Below the pieces are notes generated by a model that saw only the letters and a program-made list of their open reading frames with translations, made no database searches and was not told where the DNA came from. The position numbers were made by a program, and so were the translations under genes. From Streptomyces sp. HUAS CB01 (GTDB lineage Bacteria; Actinomycetota; Actinomycetes; Streptomycetales; Streptomycetaceae): 64,000 nucleotides of DNA. Below are positions 36,411 to 44,850 of the stretch, piece after piece. The stretch is from assembly GCF_030406905.1 (NCBI RefSeq), contig NZ_CP129137.1:3333001-3397000 (forward strand). The letters run 5' to 3'. The stretch's first letter is position 1, and every line of letters starts with the position of its first letter.

Positions 36411-36464
36411 AAGAGAAGAGGTGTGTGCGGGCGGCCCGGGCCGCCCGCACACACCTCTTCTCTT
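36411..36464. terminator. 54-bp perfect palindrome, bidirectional terminator
   Basis: Positions 36411-36437 are exactly complementary to 36438-36464 with no unpaired centre. This extreme cruciform-capable sequence lies between the convergent cyclase gene and rmlA (stop-to-stop distance 75 bp). Confidence 0.88.
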
Positions 36465-36479
36465 GTCCGCCCCGTGGGG

Positions 36480-37289
36480 TCAGCCGGCCGCCCGCACCCG
36501 GCGATCGGCCAGGAAGCCCATGTCCCGGGCGATGTCCTCCAGCCGGCCCACGGGACGGCCCAGCCGCTCCTGGGCGCGGACGAACACCGAAGCTTGCAGG
36601 AGGCTGTCGTGCGTCCCGGTGTCGAACCAGATCGCCTCGCTGCCCAGTGGCACGAGCCGGGCGTTGCCGGTCTCCACGAACGTACGGTTCAGATCGGTGA
36701 TCTCCAGCTCGCCGCGGTCCGACGGCTTCAGCTCCGCCGCCCTGGCGACCGCCTCGTTGTCGTAGAGGTACAGCCCGACGACCACCAGGTTCGAGCGGGG
36801 GTTGTCGGGCTTCTCCTCCAGCGACAGGATCCGGCCCGAGGCGTCGAGTTCGGCCACGCCGAAGCGGTGCGGATCGGGCACGGTGCAGCCGAACAGGGTG
36901 CAGCCGGCGAGCCGTCCGCGCTCCTCCTGCAGCAGCGCGCCGAGGCCCGGGCGGTGCAGCACGTTGTCGCCGAGTATCAGGGCCACCTGCTCGCCGCCGA
37001 TGAACTCGGCCCCGATCAGCAGCGCTTCGGCGAGTCCGCGTGGCTCGGGCTGGGCAGCGTACTCCAGCCGCAGGCCCAGGTCGGCTCCGGTCCCCAGCAG
37101 GCGGCGGTAGGCGTCGAGATGGTGCGGATTGCTGATGATCAGGACGTCCCGGATGCCTGCCTGCATGAGCACGGACAGCGGGTAGTAGACCATCGGCTTG
37201 TCGTAGACGGGCAACAACTGCTTGGAGACGGCCCGCGTGACCGGGCTGAGCCTGCTTCCGGATCCCCCGGCCAGGATGATGCCGCGCAT
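36480..37289 (-). CDS. rmlA: Glucose-1-phosphate thymidylyltransferase
   Basis: A 269-residue short-form RmlA: N-terminal GGSGSRLSPVTRAVSKQLLPVYDKPMVYYPLSVLMQAGI nucleotide-binding signature, LILGDNVLH and LEEKPDNPRSNLVVVGLYLYD. It makes dTDP-glucose, the first step of all deoxysugar pathways. Last gene of a seven-gene leftward operon, 30 bp after rmlB. Length is slightly shorter than the ~290-residue housekeeping enzymes, as is common in antibiotic clusters. Confidence 0.94.
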   Translation of the reverse strand: MRGIILAGGSGSRLSPVTRAVSKQLLPVYDKPMVYYPLSVLMQAGIRDVLIISNPHHLDAYRRLLGTGADLGLRLEYAAQPEPRGLAEALLIGAEFIGGEQVALILGDNVLHRPGLGALLQEERGRLAGCTLFGCTVPDPHRFGVAELDASGRILSLEEKPDNPRSNLVVVGLYLYDNEAVARAAELKPSDRGELEITDLNRTFVETGNARLVPLGSEAIWFDTGTHDSLLQASVFVRAQERLGRPVGRLEDIARDMGFLADRRVRAAG

Positions 37290-37319
37290 GGCATTCCTCG
37301 TTTCACGGTCGTTCAGGGC

Positions 37320-38318
37320 TCACGGTCGGTTCTCGGCGACCTTCGTGGCGATGTCCTTGAGCGGTTCCCACCAGGAGCGGTTCTCCCGGTACCAGCGGAC
37401 CGTCGCGGCAAGCCCCTCCTCGAAGCCGATGCGCGGGGTGAAGCCCAGGTCCCGGAGCTTTCCGCCGTCGAGCGAGTAGCGGTAGTCGTGCCCGGGCCGG
37501 TCCGGTACGTGGCGGATGCTGTCCGCCGGGCTTCCGCAGGCCTCGATCAGCTGCCTGGCGATGCTCGTGTTGGTGAGTTCCCGCCCGCCCCCGACGTTGT
37601 AGACGGCGCCGGGCTCGCCCTTGTGGAGGACGAGCTGGACGGCACGGCAGTGGTCCTCGACATGGATCCAGTGCCGGACGTTCTCCCCGTCTCCGTACAG
37701 CGGGACCGGTCGGCCCTCCAGGAGGTGGGTGATGAACAGCGGGATCAGCTTCTCCGGATACTGCCGGGGGCCGTAGTTGTTGCCGCAGCGGGTGATGGAC
37801 ACGTTCAGGCCGTGCGTACGGGCGAAGGCGCACGCCAGCATGTCGGCCGCGGCCTTGGTCGCCGCGTAGGGCGAGTTGGGCTGCACCGGGCTGTCCTCGC
37901 TCCAGGAGCCCTCGGCGATGGAGCCGTAGACCTCGTCCGTCGACACCTGGACGAATCGCTCGACCCGCGCGTCCAGAGCGGCCTGCAGCAGGGCATGCGT
38001 GCCCACGACGTTGGCGTGCACGAAGTCCTGTGAACCCGCGATGGAGCGGTCGACATGGCTCTCCGCGGCGAAGTTGACGATGGCGTCGTGGCCGGGGACG
38101 AGCCGGGCGAGCAGGTCGTCGTCGGCGATGTCCCCCTCCACGAACGTCAGCCGCGGATCGCCGGTGACGGGGTCCAGGTTCGCGAGGTTGCCCGCGTAGG
38201 TGAGCTTGTCGAGGACCGTGACGCGTATGTCCGGCGGCGCGGTCAGCGCCCCGGACAGCAGTCCGCACACGTAGTTGGATCCGATGAAGCCGGCGGCTCC
38301 GGTGACGAGTAGACGCAC
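37320..38318 (-). CDS. rmlB: dTDP-glucose 4,6-dehydratase
   Basis: A 332-residue extended SDR: GAAGFIGSNYVCGLL loop, STDEVYGS catalytic block and YAATKAAADM (Tyr-X3-Lys), plus HVDRSI and RCGNNYGPRQ signatures. It converts dTDP-glucose to dTDP-4-keto-6-deoxyglucose, which feeds the 2,3-dehydratase at 13 kb. In the same operon as polyketide tailoring genes, 34 bp after an FAD hydroxylase. Confidence 0.95.
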   Translation of the reverse strand: MRLLVTGAAGFIGSNYVCGLLSGALTAPPDIRVTVLDKLTYAGNLANLDPVTGDPRLTFVEGDIADDDLLARLVPGHDAIVNFAAESHVDRSIAGSQDFVHANVVGTHALLQAALDARVERFVQVSTDEVYGSIAEGSWSEDSPVQPNSPYAATKAAADMLACAFARTHGLNVSITRCGNNYGPRQYPEKLIPLFITHLLEGRPVPLYGDGENVRHWIHVEDHCRAVQLVLHKGEPGAVYNVGGGRELTNTSIARQLIEACGSPADSIRHVPDRPGHDYRYSLDGGKLRDLGFTPRIGFEEGLAATVRWYRENRSWWEPLKDIATKVAENRP

Positions 38319-38351
38319 GGGTTTCCCTTCCCGTCGGGTGGTCGCGGGATG

Positions 38352-39980
38352 TCAGCCGCTGTTGTGGAGGGCGGAGCGCACGGGTGTCCCGGGACCGAGC
38401 GGGCTGCGCCGCGGCTGCCCGGTGGCAGCGGCCAGGGCCGAGCCGAGCAGCGCCCGGTCCGTGCGCCTGCCACGGGCGCTCACATAGCCGTCCGGCCGCA
38501 CCAGGAGCCAGCCGCCCGCGGACAGTCCGAGGGCGTCGGCGAGCGGCGCGTCGGTGCCCTCCAGTGCCCGGATCCGCAGCCAGTCACCGGCGCCGTCGGC
38601 GAGACTGCGCACCTGCTCGCCCGGCGTACCGGCGGTGAACAACGTCCATACGGGCTGACGGAGTTGTTCGATCAGGGTTCGGTGCGCCGCCGCGTCCCCG
38701 GCGAGCGGGACCGCGGTGACGCGCTGCCCGGGCGCCGGGCCGTTCCCGGGCGCGCTCCCGATGTGGGTCAGCACGCTCTGCGGATAGCCGATCCGCAGCC
38801 CGGAGACGCCGCCGAGCACCTTCCGCTGGATCTTCACGCGCAGCGCCGGGACGGCGCGGACGACCGAGAAGACCACGGGCAGCGCGACCCCGGCCAGCGC
38901 GTTCTTCAGCTGCACGAGGAAGGTCGCGCCCTTGGTGGACTGCAACAGCGCCCGGCCGATCGGCACCCGCTCCTGCGAGTAGCTGTCGAGCAGCCGCTCG
39001 TCGGCCTGGCCCCGCAGCACCATGGTGAGCTTCCAGCCCAGGTTGAACGCCTCCTGGATGCCGGTGTTCATCCCCTGCCCCGAGGCCGGGCTGTGCACGT
39101 GCGCGGCGTCCCCGGCGAGCAGCACGCGGCCCTTGCGCATGCTCTCGATCATCCGCTGCTGGAAGGTGAAGACCGACACCCACACGGGTTCGGCCACCTT
39201 GACCGGACGGCCGAGGCCCCGGCTGAGCTCGCGGCTGAAGCGCTCCGCGACCGCGGCCGGGCGGCCGTCCCTGGAGACCGTGTCCAGCAACCGCCACCGG
39301 CCGGGCGTGCTCATCGGGACCATCATCATCGTGACGCCGCCCGCGCGGACCCAGTGGATGCTGTTGCGCGGCAGGTCGACGTCGATGTCGGCGTCGGCGA
39401 TCAGCCAGGTGTCGCTGGACTCGCCCAGCAGCGGCATCGCCAGCTTCTTGCGGACCGCACTGTGCCCGCCGTCGCAGCCGGCCAGCCACGCGACCCGTAC
39501 GGACTCCACGCCGCCGTCCGCAGCGGTCAGGTCGGCGGTCACACCGTCCCCGTCGTGCGTGAAGTCGGTCAGCCGCACACCCCATTCGACCTCGACGTCG
39601 AAGGCGCGCAGCGCGGCGCGCAACACCTCCTCGGTCTTGACCTGGTCGATGCAGAGCGTGAACGGATAGCGCGTCGGCATCTGCGTGTAGTCGGCGTCCA
39701 GCCGCGCGAGCCGGCGCCCGTTGTGGTGCAGGGTGAAGGCCTCGATGCGCTGCCCGCGGGCCAGCATCTCGTCGACCACGCCCATCTGGTCGTACGTCTC
39801 CAGCGTCCGGGGATGGGTGGCGATCGCCCGGCTCGTGGTGGCGGGCGCGTCGCTCGCGTCGACGACCCGGACGCGCACGCCGCGGCGCAGCAGCTCATGG
39901 GCCAGGGTCAGCCCCACGGGCCCGGCTCCCACCACGAGGACCTGCGGGCTCGCGGACGGCGGATCGGCTGGGTTCGGCAT
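38352..39980 (-). CDS. FAD-dependent aromatic polyketide monooxygenase
   Basis: A 542-residue class A flavoprotein: VVGAGPVGLTLAHELLRRG, DG motif WLAGCDGGHSAVRKKLA, GD motif VLLAGDAAHVHSPASGQGMNTGIQEAFNLGWKL. The C-terminal domain ends with a GWLLVRPDGYVSAR block typical of this family. It differs strongly from the three other FAD enzymes in the window, so each probably has its own oxidation step. Lies in the leftward operon between the acyltransferase and rmlB. Confidence 0.9.
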   Translation of the reverse strand: MPNPADPPSASPQVLVVGAGPVGLTLAHELLRRGVRVRVVDASDAPATTSRAIATHPRTLETYDQMGVVDEMLARGQRIEAFTLHHNGRRLARLDADYTQMPTRYPFTLCIDQVKTEEVLRAALRAFDVEVEWGVRLTDFTHDGDGVTADLTAADGGVESVRVAWLAGCDGGHSAVRKKLAMPLLGESSDTWLIADADIDVDLPRNSIHWVRAGGVTMMMVPMSTPGRWRLLDTVSRDGRPAAVAERFSRELSRGLGRPVKVAEPVWVSVFTFQQRMIESMRKGRVLLAGDAAHVHSPASGQGMNTGIQEAFNLGWKLTMVLRGQADERLLDSYSQERVPIGRALLQSTKGATFLVQLKNALAGVALPVVFSVVRAVPALRVKIQRKVLGGVSGLRIGYPQSVLTHIGSAPGNGPAPGQRVTAVPLAGDAAAHRTLIEQLRQPVWTLFTAGTPGEQVRSLADGAGDWLRIRALEGTDAPLADALGLSAGGWLLVRPDGYVSARGRRTDRALLGSALAAATGQPRRSPLGPGTPVRSALHNSG

Positions 39981-40039
39981 GTCTGTCTCTCCTCATCGAG
40001 AACGACGGCAGGATCGTTCGGCGGGGACGGGGGCGCGGG

Positions 40040-41068
40040 TCAGTCGGTCGAGCAGCCCAGCCGGGCGCAGGCCGCGTGGAATCGGGCCACCTCGTCGCCG
40101 GGGTCCGCCGTGCGGGGCCCCAGCAGGGCGAGCACCTGGGCGTCCCCGGACCGGACCGCCGGGTGGCGGCGGGCCAGCGTGACCAGCCCCTGGCCGGGGC
40201 CGCACTCGACCAGCAGGCGCGCCCCCGAGGCCAGCACCGACTCCAGGGCGGGCCAGAACAGCACGGGGTCCACCGGGTGCCGCGCCCAGTAGCCCGGGTC
40301 GGTGGCCGTGGTCGCGTCGAGGAGGGTCGCGGTGTAACCGGAGACGACGGGTATCGCGGGCGGACGCAGCGGCACGCCGGCCAGGCTGCGGTGGCCGGTC
40401 TGCACCGCGCTTTCGAGGGCCGCGCTGTGGAACGGGGTCAGGGAGGGGACGGGGGCGCAGGTGAAGCCCGCCGCCCGCAGCGCCTCCGCGGTGGCGGCCA
40501 GCGGTTCGGCCGGGCCGGCGAGGACGGTCTGGCGCGGGGCGTTGACCGCGCCCACGTCCACGCCGGGGCACAGCTTTCCGGCCAGCTCCGCCCGGGAGGC
40601 GGCGACCGCGAGCATGCCGCCGGGGGGAGCGGACGTCAGGTGGTCCACGCGGTCGAGCACGAGCCGCACCGCGTCATGAAGGCGGAAGACTCCGGCGAGC
40701 GTGGCCGCCGCCACCTCGCCGATGCTGTGCCCGAGCAGCAGGCCGGGCCGCAGCCCGCGGTCCAGCAGCACCCGGCCCAGCGCGTGATCGAGGGCGAAGA
40801 GCAGGGGCTGGGAGCGGGTGACGTCGTCCATCGGCATGGCGGGCCGCTCGGCGAGCCAGTCGGCCCGCAGCGCGGTACCGGCCGGCCCCATCGCGGCGAA
40901 CACCTCGTCGACCGCCGCCGCGAAGCCGGGCTCGGCCCGGTACAGCCCGGTGCCCATGCCGGGGTACTGCGCTCCCTGCCCCGGAAGCAGCAGTACCGGC
41001 GAGGCGACCGGCAGGACGGTCCGCTCTGCGGCCTGCTCCCCGGCCGGGTCCCGCGCTGTGTCGAGCAT
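40040..41068 (-). CDS. Acyltransferase (malonyl-CoA:ACP transacylase-like)
   Basis: A 342-residue stand-alone AT: LLPGQGAQYPGMG near the N-terminus, catalytic Ser115 in LLGHSIGEVAAATL and an active-site His in SLTPFHSAALE. Stand-alone ATs in type II clusters with KSIII (ZhuC-like) either load malonate or proofread acetyl primers off the ACP. That fits the non-acetate starter operon at 5.8-10.5 kb. The specificity motif reads TPFH instead of the HAFH of malonyl-specific ATs. GAGGGGAC precedes ATG 41068. Confidence 0.87.
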   Translation of the reverse strand: MLDTARDPAGEQAAERTVLPVASPVLLLPGQGAQYPGMGTGLYRAEPGFAAAVDEVFAAMGPAGTALRADWLAERPAMPMDDVTRSQPLLFALDHALGRVLLDRGLRPGLLLGHSIGEVAAATLAGVFRLHDAVRLVLDRVDHLTSAPPGGMLAVAASRAELAGKLCPGVDVGAVNAPRQTVLAGPAEPLAATAEALRAAGFTCAPVPSLTPFHSAALESAVQTGHRSLAGVPLRPPAIPVVSGYTATLLDATTATDPGYWARHPVDPVLFWPALESVLASGARLLVECGPGQGLVTLARRHPAVRSGDAQVLALLGPRTADPGDEVARFHAACARLGCSTD

Positions 41069-41093
41069 GGCCTGTCGTCCCCTCGGATTCTCG

Positions 41094-41131
41094 GCGGCGT
41101 ACGAAGTGTGCTCTCAGCGGCGTACGAAGTG
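41094..41131. repeat. 15-bp direct repeat duplicating a gene's 3' tail
   Basis: gcggcgtacgaagtg occurs at 41094-41108 and 41117-41131. The second copy encodes the last residues (HFVRR) of the monooxygenase at 41114. The first lies just past its stop codon. Confidence 0.8.
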
Positions 41132-42352
41132 GTCCTCGGCGACGGCGATGTCCGGGTCCCCGTAGGCGACGTGCCGCAGGATCGTGCGGAACAGCGGGGT
41201 CCGGGAGACGACTCCGGCGAGCCTGGGCCTGACCCGGGCCGCCACCGGGTTCTGCGAGAGCATCGCCTTGCTCTGCAGCGCCTGGAACCGCATCACCTTG
41301 CGCACGGCGGGGCGCCGCCTGCGGGTGAACTCCTCCAGCGTCTGCGCCGAGGCGTCGCCGCCGCGCAGGGAGGCCATCAGCACCGGGTGCAGCACCACCG
41401 CGTCCTGGATGGCGAGGTTGATCCCCTGCGCCCCGATCGGGCTGTGGGTGTGGGCGGCATCCCCGATCAGCACCAGCCCGTCGGCGGTCCAGGAGCGTGC
41501 CTCCTGGGTGAAGACGTCCAGCAGGGTCAGGTCCGACAGCCGGCCCAGGTGCGCGGCGATCCGGTCGGCGTACGGCGGCAGGGCCTTGGCGATCTCCGCC
41601 TTGACGTGCTCGATGCCGCGCTCGGCCACCGCCTGGTAGCCGCCGTGCGGCAGCGTCCAGCCCACCTGGAGGGTGTCCGGGAAGGACCGGTAGACGAGCA
41701 CCGGGTTGCCGCCGGCGCGGAAGATCCGTACCCGGGGATCGGCGTCGTCGTCCGCGGGCAGCCTGAACCAGAGCACGTCGTGGTCGAAGGCCTCCGCGCG
41801 GTCCACCCCGATGTTCGCCAGTCGGCGGATCTTGGAGTACCGTCCGTCGGCGCCCACCACGCAGTGGGCGCGCACCTCGACGCGCCCCGCGCCGGTGGCC
41901 ACCACGCCCCGCACCACCCCGTCGGCATCGCGCAGCAGTTCGCTCGCCCGGTGCCCCGGCAGACAGCTGAACGCGGTGAACTCGCCGCACAGCTCCAGGA
42001 GTTCCTCCAGCAGATGCCGCTGGGGCAGGCTGAGGAGGTGGTTGTACGGCCCGGGCAGCCGACCGTAGTCGGCGTCGAGCAGAACCCGTCCGCGGTCGGT
42101 GAGCTGGAAGCCGGGGTGCTCGTGCGCGCCCCGCTTGCGGGCGCCCGCGAGAACGCCGAGCCGGTCCAGCAGGGCCGCGCCGCCGGGCTGCAGGATCTCG
42201 CCGCGGTACTCCCGCTCCAGCGACCGGCTGCGCTCCAGCACCGTGACCGAGGCTCCGGAGCGGAGCAGCAGCAGGGCGAGGGTCAGCCCGGCGGGTCCCC
42301 CGCCGACGATGCAGAAGTCGCTCAGCGCGACGTCGGCTCCGGTGTCCGTCAC
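41114..42352 (-). CDS. FAD-dependent monooxygenase (UbiH-like)
   Basis: A 412-residue flavoprotein without the thioredoxin-like C-terminal domain of the three larger hydroxylases: IVGGGPAGLTLALLLLRSG, VVGADGRYSKIRRLANIG and LVLIGDAAHTHSPIGAQGINLAIQDAV. It resembles UbiH-type and halogenase-adjacent monooxygenases such as those in quinone tailoring. GTG 42352 overlaps the upstream SchA/CurD stop by 4 bp; a longer frame would be antisense-like. The coupling suggests joint action with the SchA/CurD-type protein. Confidence 0.88.
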   Translation of the reverse strand: MTDTGADVALSDFCIVGGGPAGLTLALLLLRSGASVTVLERSRSLEREYRGEILQPGGAALLDRLGVLAGARKRGAHEHPGFQLTDRGRVLLDADYGRLPGPYNHLLSLPQRHLLEELLELCGEFTAFSCLPGHRASELLRDADGVVRGVVATGAGRVEVRAHCVVGADGRYSKIRRLANIGVDRAEAFDHDVLWFRLPADDDADPRVRIFRAGGNPVLVYRSFPDTLQVGWTLPHGGYQAVAERGIEHVKAEIAKALPPYADRIAAHLGRLSDLTLLDVFTQEARSWTADGLVLIGDAAHTHSPIGAQGINLAIQDAVVLHPVLMASLRGGDASAQTLEEFTRRRRPAVRKVMRFQALQSKAMLSQNPVAARVRPRLAGVVSRTPLFRTILRHVAYGDPDIAVAEDHFVRR

Positions 42353-43011
42353 TGTCGGTCGTCCTCTGCTCCGGGTGCGCGGTTCCACGCCAGGTGCTCG
42401 ACACGCTCCACCGTCACGTCGGCCAGCTCGGCCAGGGCCTGATAGGTCGGGTGCGCGGTGGCCGTGGGGTAGGCGGCCGGATCCCACCAGTAGCCGATGC
42501 CGGTGTAACGGCCCGGCTTCTGCAGGGACTTGTTGAGATCGGCGTAGCCGAAGCCGTGCAGGGACTTGACGTGCTCGGCGTGGGCGGCGAACGCCTCCTC
42601 GAAACGCTGCTCGTCGCCGTCGACCTGGAAGACGGTGATGTTCATCAGCGGCTTGTCGAAATCCTCGCGCTTGCCGGCGGAGTCGGCGGCGTTGACCCGG
42701 AAGAGGTTCTTGCACAGGTCGAGTTCGGCGCCGTCGAGCATGCTGTGCATCACGCCCTGGTGGGCGCGGAACTGCTCGCTCCGCACGACCTTCTGGAACG
42801 CGTCCTTGGACGTCCACCAGCCGAAGTTCACGTAGACCGAGGGGTTCTCGGAGAGCGTGACCGCCTGGTGCGCGCCGAAGCCCTCCTGGGCCCGCATGTA
42901 CTCGACGTGTTCCAGGAAGAAGCGCTCGAACTCCTTGGGGTCGCCCTTGGTGGTGAAGCGGGCGATCACGGTGATGAGGTTGCTGAGATCCTTCTCGTTG
43001 CTGCCAGTCAT
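42349..43011 (-). CDS. SchA/CurD-like protein
   Basis: A 220-residue protein with two ferredoxin-like repeats (ITVIARFTTKGDPKEFERFFLEH; MNITVFQVDGDEQRFEEAFAAH). It is closely related to the C-terminal domain of the ligase fusion at 21980-24232, with shared FGYADLNKSLQ, YTGIGYWWDP and DLCKNLFRV. SchA/CurD proteins occur in spore-pigment and pentangular-type clusters, and are proposed to assist cyclisation or oxygenation. 55 bp after the ketoreductase, in the same operon. Confidence 0.87.
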   Translation of the reverse strand: MTGSNEKDLSNLITVIARFTTKGDPKEFERFFLEHVEYMRAQEGFGAHQAVTLSENPSVYVNFGWWTSKDAFQKVVRSEQFRAHQGVMHSMLDGAELDLCKNLFRVNAADSAGKREDFDKPLMNITVFQVDGDEQRFEEAFAAHAEHVKSLHGFGYADLNKSLQKPGRYTGIGYWWDPAAYPTATAHPTYQALAELADVTVERVEHLAWNRAPGAEDDRQ

Positions 43012-43066
43012 GGTGCGCGTACCTCCGTCGTGGTCCGGACCCGGCCGCCTCCCGGCCGGAAGGCGG

Positions 43067-43849
43067 TCAGTAGTTGCCGAGTCCGCCGCAGACGTTGATG
43101 GCCTGCGCGGTCACGGGGGCGGCCGCGTCGGAGACGAGGTAGGCGACCATCGCCGCCACCTCGTCCGGCGCGGTGTAGCGGCCGAGCGGGATCTTGGCCT
43201 GGAAGCGCTCGAGCACCTCCTCCTCGGAGGTCCCCCAGTGGGCCGCGTAGCCGCGGCGGACCTGCACCGCCATCGGGGTCTCGACGTAGCCGGGGCAGAC
43301 CGCGTTGACGGTGATGCCCGTCTTGGCCAGCTCCAGCCCCAGAGCCTTGGTGAACCCGACGACGCCGTGCTTCGAGGCCGAGTAGGGGGCGCCGAGGGCC
43401 ACGCCCTGCTTGCCTCCCGTGGAGGCGATGTTGACGATCCGCCCGCTGGGGAGCTCCCGCATCCGGCCGGTGGTGAGCACCGCGCGGGTCATCCGGAAGA
43501 CGCTGTTGAGGTTGGTGTCGATCACGTCGTCCCACAGCTCGTCGGGGATCTCGGCGGTGATCCCGCCCCCGCTGCGCCCCGCGTTGTTGACGAGCGTGTC
43601 CACCGGGCCCATGCGGTCCACGGCGGCCTCGACGAACGCCGTGATCTCGGCACGGTCCCGGATGTCGCAGGTCCTGCCGTCCGCATCGAGCCCGCGGCCG
43701 GTCAGATCCTTCACGACCGAGGTGAGCTCGCCGCTGTCACGCGCGCAGACGAAGACGCGGAATCCTTGCTCGGCGAGTGCGGTCGTCACGGCCAGGCCGA
43801 TCCCCCTGGTGGCCCCGGTGACGATCGCCGTACGTGACTTCGGGTTCAT
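43067..43849 (-). CDS. Polyketide ketoreductase, ActIII type
   Basis: A 260-residue SDR almost superimposable on ActIII: VTGATRGIGLAV, GRTCDIRD, NNAGRSGGGITAEIPDELW, NIASTGGKQGV, YSASKHGVVGFTKALGLELA and the ending TAQAINVCGGLGNY. It reduces the C-9 carbonyl of the nascent poly-beta-keto chain. ATG 43849 follows AAGGAGATGGG. It heads the seven-gene leftward operon down to rmlA, with a heptamer box 54 bp upstream. Confidence 0.95.
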   Translation of the reverse strand: MNPKSRTAIVTGATRGIGLAVTTALAEQGFRVFVCARDSGELTSVVKDLTGRGLDADGRTCDIRDRAEITAFVEAAVDRMGPVDTLVNNAGRSGGGITAEIPDELWDDVIDTNLNSVFRMTRAVLTTGRMRELPSGRIVNIASTGGKQGVALGAPYSASKHGVVGFTKALGLELAKTGITVNAVCPGYVETPMAVQVRRGYAAHWGTSEEEVLERFQAKIPLGRYTAPDEVAAMVAYLVSDAAAPVTAQAINVCGGLGNY

Positions 43850-43902
43850 CCCATCTCCTTGTCGCGCGGTGGTGCCCGGCTCGGCGAGAGACTGCGCGGC
43901 GG

Positions 43903-43920
43903 TGCTCGAACCCCGCTCAA
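43903..43920 (-). promoter_or_regulatory. SARP-type heptamer repeat upstream of ketoreductase operon
   Basis: On the minus strand TTGAGCG (43920-43914) and TCGAGCA (43909-43903) have a 4-bp spacer (11-bp period), ending 54 bp before the ketoreductase ATG. Confidence 0.7.
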
Positions 43921-44070
43921 GGAGCGATGGACGACCCGACGGCCTCCCGCCCGTCCGCCCGAGCCGCCCGCCCGGCCCTCGCCGGCGACGGCCGGAACTC
44001 GGACACCGAGCCCCCCGCCCGGCTCCGCCGCACGCTCGGCGGCCTCGACCAGAACCCGGCGGCGGGGCTC

Positions 44071-44088
44071 TCGACGCCGTCTTGAGCG
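44071..44088 (+). promoter_or_regulatory. SARP-type heptamer repeat upstream of SnoaL-like/P450 operon
   Basis: TCGACGC (44071) and TTGAGCG (44082), 11-bp period. It lies 277 bp before the SnoaL-like start because a 177-bp MITE sits in between; without it the distance would be about 100 bp, like the other boxes. Confidence 0.68.
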
Positions 44089-44093
44089 GGCCT

Positions 44094-44270
44094 CTAGGAC
44101 GTGTCGCGAAAGTGGCTCCGCCCGCCCGCAGGGCGGGGCCTGCGGCGTCCGGTGCGTGCGATCGCACGGCGGAGGATCATCCTCGTACTGGACCTACCTG
44201 GACGACTCCGACGACGCAGCGAGCGTGCCTGGCGTCGCGGGTCAGGAGGGACTTTCGCAACACGGCCTGG
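44094..44270. mobile_element. MITE-like element, copy 2 (177 bp)
   Basis: Terminal inverted repeats CTAGGACGTGTCGCGAAAGT (44094) and the near-complement ending 44270 (17 of 20 match). The interior is related in inverted orientation to the 29025-29196 element (gcaggg cggggcctgcggcgtccggtgcgtgcg). No coding capacity. Inserted in the 515-bp divergent region between the ketoreductase and the SnoaL-like gene. Confidence 0.75.
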
Positions 44271-44364
44271 ACGGCGTGGCGAGGCTCGCAGGTGCGGTTC
44301 ACCCCTGACGCGGTGGGCCGGCAACAGCCGAGCAGGCCCGTAGAAGGAGCCGAAGGGAGCCGGT

Positions 44365-44850
44365 ATGACGCTGCCGTTGCAGCAAGCGGCACACGCAAGC
44401 CACGCGGACGGCACGGCACAGTCCGTGACGGCCGGCCTGTACCACGAGGTCCAGGGCTTCTACGCCCATCAGATGCAGCTGCTGGACTCCGACGAGGTCG
44501 ACGCCTGGGCCCGGACGTTCACCGAGGACGGTGTGTTCAGTGCGAACGCGCACCCCGACCCGGTGCGCGGGCGCACGTCGATCGCCGCCGCGGCCAGGGC
44601 GGCCCGCGCGGCCCTGGCGGAGAAGGGGATCCGGCACCGGCACTGGCTGGGCATGGTCGACGTACGCCCCCTGGGAGACGACCGCCTCCTGGTGCGCTCC
44701 TACGCGCTGGTGCTGGCGATCCCGCGGGGCGGCCAGGCCACCGTGCACGTCCACACCACCTGCGACGACGAACTGGTCCGCAGGGACGGGCGGTGGCAGG
44801 TGGCCACCCGTCACGTGACCCGCGACGACCTGGAACCGGGGACCGAGTGA
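44365..44850 (+). CDS. SnoaL-like / NTF2-fold protein
   Basis: A 161-residue NTF2-fold protein: YHEVQGFYAHQMQLLDSDEVDAWARTFTEDGVFSANAHPDPVRGR, then a VHVHTTCDDELVRRDGRWQVATRHVT strand pair. Members of this fold in aromatic PKS clusters include ActVI-ORFA-like proteins and SnoaL-type cyclases; here the short sequence cannot distinguish cyclase from accessory hydroxylation protein. GGAGCCGAAGGGAGC precedes ATG 44365. Its stop shares one base with the P450 start. Confidence 0.8.
   Translation: MTLPLQQAAHASHADGTAQSVTAGLYHEVQGFYAHQMQLLDSDEVDAWARTFTEDGVFSANAHPDPVRGRTSIAAAARAARAALAEKGIRHRHWLGMVDVRPLGDDRLLVRSYALVLAIPRGGQATVHVHTTCDDELVRRDGRWQVATRHVTRDDLEPGTE

Noticed and set aside
40076..42442. A 788-codon plus-strand frame
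   Set aside because: Antisense to the acyltransferase and the UbiH-like monooxygenase.
44101..44343. Small frames inside the MITE region
   Set aside because: Arg-rich translation of an inverted-repeat element that also exists at 29 kb; not a gene.
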